Assembly: GCA_002299675.1 (NCBI GenBank)
Contig: DBOW01000086.1
Coordinates: forward strand, 31,790 to 38,833
Direction of reading: 5' to 3'
From: Solobacterium sp. UBA636
GTDB taxonomy: Bacteria > Bacillota_I > Bacilli_A > Erysipelotrichales > Erysipelotrichaceae
DNA length: 7,044 nt
Below are positions 1 through 5,772 of this stretch, one piece after another. Within the stretch, counting starts at the first letter, position 1, and each line of letters begins with the position of its first letter. The notes beneath the pieces are model-generated. The model made no database searches and was not told the origin of the DNA. It worked only from the letters and a program-made list of their open reading frames with translations. The position numbers and the translations under genes were made by a program.

Positions 1-908
1 ACGACAAACGGCAGCATATGAGATACACCGTTCATCAGGTGTTTATAAAGCTGATGTCCTAATGAATCGCCAGTTTCTTCTTTCTCAGCCTTAATATTGG
101 ACTTGAATGTTTTGCCTTTATGATTCAGAATGTCATCAATCAGATCCTCTGGTGAAGAAATACCCTTTGATACCTGGCATTCAATTACCTGATGACCATT
201 AAATCTGTCCATTGGCACCCTGGTATCGGCAGCTACGATAATTCCTTCAGCTTCTTCAATTTCAGATTCCTTCAGAATATTTTTGGCACCGCCTGAACCT
301 CTGGTTTCAACTTTGATTCTTAAACCCTTTTTAGCGGCAGCCTTTTCTAATGCTTCGGCAGCCATATAGGTATGGGCTATGCCTGTAGGACAGGCAGTAA
401 CAGCCAGTATCAGTTTATCAGACTTGATTTCTTCTTTTATCTGAGCATTTTTGTTTTCTTCTGCTTCATCAATTACTCTGATGAATTCTTCGGCAGTTCT
501 GGAATTTTTCAGTTTGAACGTAAATTCCTGATCCATAAGCATCATAGCCAGTTTAGAAAGTATTTCCAGATGAACATTTCCCTTATCTTCTGGTGCTGCA
601 ATCAGAAACAGCAGTTCAACTGGTTTGTTGTCAAGTGCTTCATATTCAACTGGTTTATTCAGTACAATGGCAGCCAGACCGGCTTTATCTACAGCTTTAC
701 AGCGGCCATGAGGAATCGCAATACCATTCCCAACGCCAGTAGTACTCTCTTTTTCTCTTTTTAGTACGCTGTTTAGATATTCTTTTTCGTTGTTGATGAT
801 GCCAGACCTGCACATCAGTTTAACGGCATTTTTCAGAAGTTCGTCTTTATCTTTATATGATGAACCGATTTCAATGGAATCTATACTTAACAGATCAGTA
901 ATTTTCAT
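1..908 (-). CDS. fruA: Fructose PTS permease EIIABC (fructose-type), C-terminus cut by window edge
   Basis: Phosphotransferase permease that takes up fructose and phosphorylates it to fructose-1-phosphate at the membrane. Reading the minus strand from the ATG at 908 gives 302 open codons to the edge. Residues 1 to about 145 are a fructose-type EIIA domain with the GIAIPHG motif, where His67 is the phosphorylated histidine. A charged linker follows. Residues about 167-265 are EIIB with the ACPTGIAHTYMAA motif, where Cys173 is the phosphocysteine. A second linker leads to the first EIIC residues (YKHLMNGVSHMLPFVV) at the edge, so almost all of the membrane domain lies outside. Family members are usually about 620-650 aa, so roughly half is visible. 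The start lies 1 nt after the fruK stop, and an AGGGAG ribosome binding site (919-924) sits inside the end of fruK, so translation is probably coupled. A related mannosyl-type sugar cannot be excluded, but the fruK neighbour favours fructose. Confidence 0.93.
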   Translation of the reverse strand, partial: MKITDLLSIDSIEIGSSYKDKDELLKNAVKLMCRSGIINNEKEYLNSVLKREKESTTGVGNGIAIPHGRCKAVDKAGLAAIVLNKPVEYEALDNKPVELLFLIAAPEDKGNVHLEILSKLAMMLMDQEFTFKLKNSRTAEEFIRVIDEAEENKNAQIKEEIKSDKLILAVTACPTGIAHTYMAAEALEKAAAKKGLRIKVETRGSGGAKNILKESEIEEAEGIIVAADTRVPMDRFNGHQVIECQVSKGISSPEDLIDDILNHKGKTFKSNIKAEKEETGDSLGHQLYKHLMNGVSHMLPFV

Positions 909-909
909 T

Positions 910-1815
910 TTATTTAATCTCCCTATATAATTTTTCAACTTCCTCTTTTGTTGCCAGGGCACTTGAGAAGGCGCTGGCAGAACCTGTACATACACCATAA
1001 CGGAAAGCTTCTTCATAATTGCCTGTTTCCAGATACTTATGCAGGAAGCCGGCAACCAGCGAATCGCCGGCACCAACAGAGTTTACCAGTTTTCCTTCAG
1101 GTGAATTCATAGTGTAACTTTTTCCGTATTCATCAACCATCATGGCTCCATCTTTGCCCATGGAGATTATGACATTTACCGCGCCCATTTCTTTAAGCTT
1201 CAGGGCATAGGGCAAAGCCTCATCAGCGCTGTCCAGCTTTACATTGAACAGTTCGCCGAGTTCATGAATATTGGGCTTAATTAAGAATGGTTTTTTATCA
1301 AGTACATTCATCAGCAGATCTTTAGTAGCATCCACCACGATTTTTATCTTTTTTTCCTTCAGTCTTTCCATTATGTCAGAATAAAGTCCCTCACTGACAG
1401 ACGGAGGGATAGAACCTGCCAGTACCAGAATATCATCTTCAGTAATCGACTCCAGTTTCTGATACAGACGGGCAATATCGATAATACTGATGTTTGGTCC
1501 CATGCCATTCAGCTCTGTTTCTTCTTTTGATTTCAGTTTAAGATTGATACGTGACATGCCCTCATTCAGTCTGATCATTCTTGAACTGATGCCCATATCT
1601 TTAATCAGAGAGTCGATATGTTCACCAGTGAAGCCGGCCAGAAAGCCCAGAGCGGTTGTTCTGTCACCAAGGTTTGAGAGAACGATTGATACATTGATAC
1701 CCTTGCCGCCGGGATAGATTATTTCACTGCTGGTGCGGTTGGTGGCACCCAGTGTGAAGTCTTTGCATTCCGCAATGTAGTCAAGGGAAGGGTTAAGTGT
1801 GACGGTGTAAATCAT
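910..1815 (-). CDS. fruK: 1-phosphofructokinase (PfkB/ribokinase family)
   Basis: Cytosolic kinase that phosphorylates fructose-1-phosphate with ATP to fructose-1,6-bisphosphate, feeding PTS-imported fructose into glycolysis. The protein is 301 aa, a normal full length for the family. The N-terminus MIYTVTLNPSLDY is typical of FruK/LacC enzymes. The glycine-rich substrate motif PGGKGINVS is at residues 35-43, KPNIHELGEL at 180-189, and the PfkB signature NSVGAGDSLVAGF at 245-257 carries the catalytic base Asp251. The ATG at 1815 has an AAAGGATG ribosome binding site about 6 nt upstream. The gene leads the fruK-fruA operon and is divergent from the DeoR-type regulator. Tagatose-6-phosphate kinase (LacC) is the main alternative by sequence family; the adjacent fructose-type EIIAB argues for 1-phosphofructokinase. 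Confidence 0.94.
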   Translation of the reverse strand: MIYTVTLNPSLDYIAECKDFTLGATNRTSSEIIYPGGKGINVSIVLSNLGDRTTALGFLAGFTGEHIDSLIKDMGISSRMIRLNEGMSRINLKLKSKEETELNGMGPNISIIDIARLYQKLESITEDDILVLAGSIPPSVSEGLYSDIMERLKEKKIKIVVDATKDLLMNVLDKKPFLIKPNIHELGELFNVKLDSADEALPYALKLKEMGAVNVIISMGKDGAMMVDEYGKSYTMNSPEGKLVNSVGAGDSLVAGFLHKYLETGNYEEAFRYGVCTGSASAFSSALATKEEVEKLYREIK

Positions 1816-1837
1816 ATGTCATCCTTTCTTGAACGAT

Positions 1838-1889
1838 TTTGACGTTTATTTTTGTTTACATCATTATAATACAGTCAAAAAACGTCAAA
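1838..1889. promoter_or_regulatory. Inverted repeat bracketing the fruK start point, candidate FruR operator
   Basis: TTTGACGTTT at 1838-1847 is repeated exactly in inverted orientation as AAACGTCAAA at 1880-1889. The centres are 42 bp apart, about four helical turns, so both arms would face the same side of the DNA. The arms sit in the fruK promoter spacer and about 12-22 nt after its predicted start point. DeoR-family sugar regulators commonly bind paired sites around the promoters they repress. Assigning this repeat to the adjacent regulator is inference. Confidence 0.5.
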
Positions 1890-1894
1890 GTCAA
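1866..1894 (-). promoter_or_regulatory. Predicted fruK-fruA promoter
   Basis: On the minus strand a -35 box TTGACT (1894-1889) and a -10 box TATTAT (1871-1866) are separated by 17 nt. Each matches the sigma-A consensus at 5 of 6 positions. Transcription would begin near 1859, giving a leader of about 44 nt before the fruK ATG. One arm of the inverted repeat at 1838-1889 lies in the spacer and the other lies downstream of the start point, consistent with repression. A TATAAT at 1868-1863 is present too but has no well-spaced -35. Confidence 0.6.
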
Positions 1895-1900
1895 TCACTA

Positions 1901-1940
1901 AATGAAAGAAAATGAAGAAAATTGACAGAAAATGAATAAA
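1901..1940 (+). repeat. Four degenerate 10-bp tandem units upstream of fruR
   Basis: The 40 bases read as four consecutive 10-mers: AATGAAAGAA, AATGAAGAAA, ATTGACAGAA and AATGAATAAA. AATGAA recurs at 1901, 1911 and 1931, and AGAAAATGAA is an exact 10-bp direct repeat at 1907-1916 and 1927-1936. The third unit carries the TTGACA -35 box of the predicted fruR promoter. The period equals about one helical turn, so a protein-binding or bent A-tract region is possible. Simple purine-rich low complexity is the alternative. Confidence 0.5.
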
Positions 1941-1950
1941 AAAGGATAAT
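1922..1950 (+). promoter_or_regulatory. Predicted fruR promoter
   Basis: A consensus -35 box TTGACA (1922-1927) is followed after 17 nt by GATAAT (1945-1950), a 5-of-6 match to the -10 box. The start point would fall near 1957. That is downstream of the upstream ATG at 1952 and about 19 nt before the ATG at 1976, so the promoter also bears on the start-codon choice for fruR. Confidence 0.6.
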
Positions 1951-1975
1951 AATGATAGAAAAAAAGGTGACAAAA

Positions 1976-2728
1976 ATGCTTAATGAAGAAAGAAAAAGAA
2001 AGATTCTGGAACTTACAAACCTGAAGGGAAGCATCAGCATAAATGATTTAATGAAAGAACTGGGAGCTTCTGAATCGACTGTCCGCCGTGATCTGATTGA
2101 TATGGACAGCGAAGGTCTGATTAAAAAAGTACATGGCGGTGCCGTGGCCTTAAAAGAAGGGATTATGACAAGAGATCTGATGGTAGCCCAGAGGCAGGAT
2201 GAAAATAAAAGTGAAAAAGAAGCTATCGCCAGATATTCTGCCGAGCTGATTAAGGATGATGACATTGTTTATCTTGATGCTGGTACGACAACCTATATGA
2301 TGATACCCTATTTAAAGAATACAAGGGCTACATTTGTGACTAATGGTGTAAGCCATGCCATGGGACTTTCTATGCAGGGTCATCATGTCTATGTGCCAGG
2401 TGGAATATTAAAGAAGGAAACTGAAGCCATAATTGGCCAGAAAGCAGCTGAATTTATCAGTGAGATGAATTTTACACTTGGTTTTTTTGGCACCAATGGC
2501 ATTAGCTTTGATGAGGGTTTCAGCACCCCGGATATTGAAGAAGGCATGATCAAACAGAAGGCCTTTGAGAAGTCCAGGGAACGTTATATATTAAGTGACA
2601 GCTCTAAATTTGATAAAATCTGTTCATTCAGTTTTGGTAACTATAAGGATGGCATTATTATTACTACATCTAATATAAAGGAAAAATACCGTAATTCGCG
2701 TAACACACTGCTGGTAGATAAATTGTGA
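1976..2728 (+). CDS. fruR: DeoR-family transcriptional regulator, likely fructose operon repressor
   Basis: Cytosolic DNA-binding regulator. Counted from the ATG at 1976 it is 250 aa, the usual DeoR length. An N-terminal winged helix-turn-helix spans about residues 4-57 (MLNEERKRKIL, then GASESTVRRDL and KKVHGGA). The DeoRC sugar-phosphate sensor fold spans about 75-230, with DAGTTT at 101-106, TNG at 122-124, GTNGIS at 172-177, GFSTP at 181-185 and SDSSKF at 207-212. An ATG 24 nt upstream (1952) is in frame and has its own AAAGGA. The 1976 start is preferred because family members begin at this ML-ER sequence, because AAAGGTG (1963-1969) is well spaced, and because the predicted transcript starts near 1957. 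The gene is divergent from fruK-fruA, so the likely role is to repress that operon and respond to fructose-1-phosphate. Family and domains are clear; the effector is inferred from context. Confidence 0.88.
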   Translation: MLNEERKRKILELTNLKGSISINDLMKELGASESTVRRDLIDMDSEGLIKKVHGGAVALKEGIMTRDLMVAQRQDENKSEKEAIARYSAELIKDDDIVYLDAGTTTYMMIPYLKNTRATFVTNGVSHAMGLSMQGHHVYVPGGILKKETEAIIGQKAAEFISEMNFTLGFFGTNGISFDEGFSTPDIEEGMIKQKAFEKSRERYILSDSSKFDKICSFSFGNYKDGIIITTSNIKEKYRNSRNTLLVDKL

Positions 2729-2751
2729 GACAGTTTTTATTAAACTGTTTC
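2727..2751 (+). terminator. Hairpin after fruR, weak or attenuating terminator
   Basis: GAGACAGTTT (2727-2736) can pair with AAACTGTTTC (2742-2751), giving a 10-bp stem with one G-T pair and a TTATT loop. It overlaps the fruR stop codon. There is no T-tract after the stem on either strand, so efficient intrinsic termination is doubtful. It may act as a partial terminator or an RNA-stabilising 3' end. Confidence 0.4.
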
Positions 2752-2784
2752 AAAATGGAACACCTATAGAAAAATGTAGCTTAA

Positions 2785-2802
2785 TGTAAGCGTTTTAAGC
2801 GT
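2785..2802 (+). promoter_or_regulatory. cre-like catabolite site overlapping a TAAGCGT direct repeat
   Basis: TGTAAGCGTTTTAA (2785-2798) matches the CcpA operator consensus TGWAANCGNTNWCA at all but one position (A where C is expected). The heptamer TAAGCGT also occurs twice on the same strand, at 2787-2793 and 2796-2802, a 9-bp period. The element sits about 45-62 nt before the predicted transcription start of the activase gene. CcpA control fits a fermentative Bacillota, but another regulator could use the direct repeat instead. Confidence 0.4.
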
Positions 2803-2831
2803 GCATAAATCAGAATAATTTCATAAATCGG

Positions 2832-2840
2832 TGTTAAAAT
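2832..2840 (+). promoter_or_regulatory. Extended -10 promoter for the activase operon
   Basis: TGTTAAAAT (2832-2840) is an extended -10 element: the TG dinucleotide, one base, then TAAAAT, a 5-of-6 match to TATAAT. No good -35 lies 16-18 nt upstream, which extended -10 promoters tolerate. Transcription would start at about 2847-2848, on the ATG itself, implying a leaderless mRNA. Confidence 0.5.
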
Positions 2841-2847
2841 ATCAGAC

Positions 2848-5772
2848 ATGGAAAAAATAAACCTAGGTATAGATATCGGTTCAACAACCGCAAAACTTGT
2901 TATATTAAAAAACGGAGAAATTATTTACTCTTCATATGAGAGACATTTTTCGCAGGTTAAAGAAAAGACTATTGAACTGTTAAAGAAAGCTAAAAATTAT
3001 ATTGGAGATAGTAAAATCACAATAGCTCTTTCAGGCTCAGCGGGAATGGGTCTGGCACAAAGTTCGGATATCGAATTTGTCCAGGAAGTATACGCAACAT
3101 CCAAGACAGTTAAACTCTGGGCTCCAGATACAAAGGCAGTAATTGAGCTCGGTGGTGAGGATGCCAAGATAATATTTTTTGATGGTGGAATAGATGAAAG
3201 AATGAATTCTACCTGTGCAGGCGGTACAGGCGCTTTTATTGATCAGATGTCCACTCTTTTAAATGTAACACCGGATGAGCTGGATAAGCTTTCACTGAAT
3301 CATGAGAAGATTTATCCAATTGCCTCCAGATGTGGCGTATTTGCCAAAAGTGATATACAGCCACTATTAAACCAGGGTGCCCGCAAGGAAGATGTGGCCT
3401 ATTCAATTTATCAGGCCGTGGTAAATCAGACTATTGCCGGTTTGGCTCAGGGGCATAAGATAAGTGGCAAGGTGCTTTTCCTTGGTGGACCGCTGTTTTA
3501 TCTAAAGGGATTAAGACAGTGTTTCAAGGAAACACTGAAACTGAGTGATGAAGAGGCTGTTTTCCCCGAAGATGGACGTTTTTCAGTTGCACTGGGCGCT
3601 GCCCTTTATGGTGAAGAGAATTCTAAGCTGACCGATATAGATACTGTACTTAAAAACGTTGAAAATTCAAAGAAGGTTTTAAGTACCGAGAAACTTCTTG
3701 AACCTTTATTTAATAATGAAGAAGAATATAAAGAGTTCCACGAAAGACATAAAAAAGATTATGTAGGCAGCAGAGATATTCTTTCTTATTCCGGGAAAGC
3801 CTATCTGGGTATTGACTGTGGCTCTACAACAACCAAAATTGTTTTATTATCTGAAAATAAGGAAATTCTCTATTCCTTCTATCATTCTAATGAAGGCAAC
3901 CCTTTAGCTGTTTTAAAAGATGTATTGATCAAGCTTTACGAAAGCATGGGTGACAGAATCAGAATCTGTGGCTCTGTCTGCACTGGCTATGGTGAGGAAC
4001 TGATCAAGGCAGCCTTTGGGGTTGATGAGGGCCTGGTAGAGACAATGGCTCATTTTGAGGCAGCCAAATACTTCCTGCCTGATGTTGACTATATTATGGA
4101 TATCGGTGGTCAGGATATGAAGTGTTTCTCAATTAAGAACGGTGTAATTGAATCAATCGTCTTAAACGAAGCCTGTTCATCGGGCTGCGGTTCTTTCATT
4201 GAAACTTTTGCGAAAGCTCTGGGCATTAATATTAATGAATTTGGCAAGATGGGACTTTTTGCCAGACATCCGGTCAATCTGGGTTCCAGATGTACAGTCT
4301 TTATGAATTCTTCCGTTAAGCAGGCCCAGAAAGATGGTGCCTCTGTTGAAGATATATCAGCTGGTCTTTCCTATTCGATAGTAATGAATGCCATCTATAA
4401 GGTATTGAGAATAAACTCGGCCAAAGACCTGGGCAACAACATTGTGGTTCAGGGTGGAACATTTCTGAATGACGCCATTTTAAGAGCCTTTGAAAAAGAA
4501 ATCGGCGGCAACGTTGTAAGACCGAATATTGCCGGACTGATGGGAGCCTATGGCGCAGCCTTACATGCGATGAAGTATGAAGAGTCTACACTTATTTCTA
4601 AGAAAGAACTGGAAGATTTTACTTTTAAGTCAGCTAACACCAACTGTCATAACTGCGGCAATAACTGTCTTTTGACCATCAATACTTTCTCTAATGGCAA
4701 GCGTTATATTACCGGCAATCAGTGTAATAGAGCCCTGGGTCTTAAAACTGATAACGATGGTTCCAACATCTATGAGTTTAAACAGAATCTGACAGAAAGC
4801 TATAAGCCGGTATCTGGAAGAAGGGGAAAACTTGGTCTGCCGATGCAGCTTTCCAATATTGAGCTTTATCCTTTATGGTATACACTTTTCACCAGCCTTG
4901 GCTTTGAAGTAATAATGACACCCATGTCATCACGCAAGACTTTTGAAAAGGGTCAGTTTACAATTCCTTCAGATACAGTCTGCTACCCAGCCAAGCTGAT
5001 GCATGGACATGTTCAGACTTTGATTGAAGAGAAGGTTCCATATATTTTCTATCCTTGTCTTACCTATAATATTAAGGAAGAGGGCACAGATAATAACTAT
5101 AACTGTCCGGTAGTAGCCTACTATGGTGAACTGCTTCATGCCAACATCGAGGACATGGGCGATTCGGTTCTTCTTTATCCTTATTTAAATATTAATAATA
5201 ATAAAGAACTCGCAAAAGAACTTTATGATTATCTCAAGCCTTATATTAAGGACCTGAAGAAATCAGAAGTAAGAGATGCGGTTGAGAAAGGCATGAAGGC
5301 CTACCATGATTATCGAAAAGTTGTTGAACAGGAAGGTGAACGTTTAATCAGCTATGCCCGAAAGCATAATCGAAGAATTATGGTTCTAAGCGGCCGTCCT
5401 TATCATATTGATAAAGAAATTGAACATGGTATTTCCAAGCTGGCCAATTCCCTGGGTTTTGTGGTTGTCTCAGAAGACAGTGTCTGTCATCTGGCAAAAA
5501 ATGAAAAAGTGAAGGTTCTGAACCAGTGGACCTATCATTCCCGTTTATACAAGGCTGCCTATTTTGCCTGTGAAAATCCGGATGTAGAGCTTGTACAGCT
5601 GGTAAGCTTTGGCTGCGGCATGGATGCGATTACTTCGGATGAGGTTAAATCTATACTGCAGGAAAGAGGCAAGATTTATACTCAGCTCAAGATTGATGAA
5701 ATTGCCAATCTGGGTACCATTAAGATAAGACTGAGATCTCTGATTGGTGCTTTGGAGAACAGAGGTGAATAA
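2848..5772 (+). CDS. Double acyl-CoA dehydratase activase fused to a DUF2229/HgdB-like module
   Basis: Large cytosolic protein (974 aa) of the activase-related family. Classical activators of this family bind a [4Fe-4S] cluster and use ATP to inject a low-potential electron into a dehydratase. Domains in order are: BadF/BcrA-type ASKHA ATPase 1 (about 4-255; DIGSTTAK at 9-16, GGEDAK at 102-107, Cys123 in NSTCAGGTG, Cys162 in SRCGVFAKSD); ATPase 2 (about 318-575; DCGSTTTK at 323-330, DIGGQDMK at 418-425, Cys443 and Cys482); a C-x2-C-x3-C-x18-C motif (Cys600, 603, 607, 626); and a DUF2229/HgdB-like module (about 660-965; CYPAK at 712-716, FGCG at 921-924). Both ATPases keep the two cluster cysteines 39 residues apart, as in HgdC. 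The ATG at 2848 is fixed because an in-frame TAA lies at 2824-2826 with no other start between; there is no good ribosome binding site. Many relatives carry the next gene's module in the same chain. The substrate is unknown. Confidence 0.85.
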   Translation: MEKINLGIDIGSTTAKLVILKNGEIIYSSYERHFSQVKEKTIELLKKAKNYIGDSKITIALSGSAGMGLAQSSDIEFVQEVYATSKTVKLWAPDTKAVIELGGEDAKIIFFDGGIDERMNSTCAGGTGAFIDQMSTLLNVTPDELDKLSLNHEKIYPIASRCGVFAKSDIQPLLNQGARKEDVAYSIYQAVVNQTIAGLAQGHKISGKVLFLGGPLFYLKGLRQCFKETLKLSDEEAVFPEDGRFSVALGAALYGEENSKLTDIDTVLKNVENSKKVLSTEKLLEPLFNNEEEYKEFHERHKKDYVGSRDILSYSGKAYLGIDCGSTTTKIVLLSENKEILYSFYHSNEGNPLAVLKDVLIKLYESMGDRIRICGSVCTGYGEELIKAAFGVDEGLVETMAHFEAAKYFLPDVDYIMDIGGQDMKCFSIKNGVIESIVLNEACSSGCGSFIETFAKALGININEFGKMGLFARHPVNLGSRCTVFMNSSVKQAQKDGASVEDISAGLSYSIVMNAIYKVLRINSAKDLGNNIVVQGGTFLNDAILRAFEKEIGGNVVRPNIAGLMGAYGAALHAMKYEESTLISKKELEDFTFKSANTNCHNCGNNCLLTINTFSNGKRYITGNQCNRALGLKTDNDGSNIYEFKQNLTESYKPVSGRRGKLGLPMQLSNIELYPLWYTLFTSLGFEVIMTPMSSRKTFEKGQFTIPSDTVCYPAKLMHGHVQTLIEEKVPYIFYPCLTYNIKEEGTDNNYNCPVVAYYGELLHANIEDMGDSVLLYPYLNINNNKELAKELYDYLKPYIKDLKKSEVRDAVEKGMKAYHDYRKVVEQEGERLISYARKHNRRIMVLSGRPYHIDKEIEHGISKLANSLGFVVVSEDSVCHLAKNEKVKVLNQWTYHSRLYKAAYFACENPDVELVQLVSFGCGMDAITSDEVKSILQERGKIYTQLKIDEIANLGTIKIRLRSLIGALENRGE

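Noticed and set aside
372..764. Plus-strand open frame of 130 codons
   Set aside because: It lies antisense within the EIIA/EIIB coding region of fruA, whose catalytic motifs are intact on the minus strand; the translation is Phe-rich and matches no family I recognise.
1490..1717. Plus-strand open frame of 75 codons
   Set aside because: It is antisense to the conserved N-terminal half of fruK and has no ribosome binding site or domain.
1846..1860. Possible second cre site (TGTAAACAAAAATA on the minus strand) in the fruK leader
   Set aside because: It has at least three mismatches to the CcpA consensus, including loss of the central CG, so it is indistinguishable from AT-rich background.
1891..2265. 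Minus-strand open frame of 124 codons
   Set aside because: It is antisense to the fruR helix-turn-helix and crosses the fruR promoter; the Ser/Phe/Leu-rich product is what the complement of this AT-rich gene would give.
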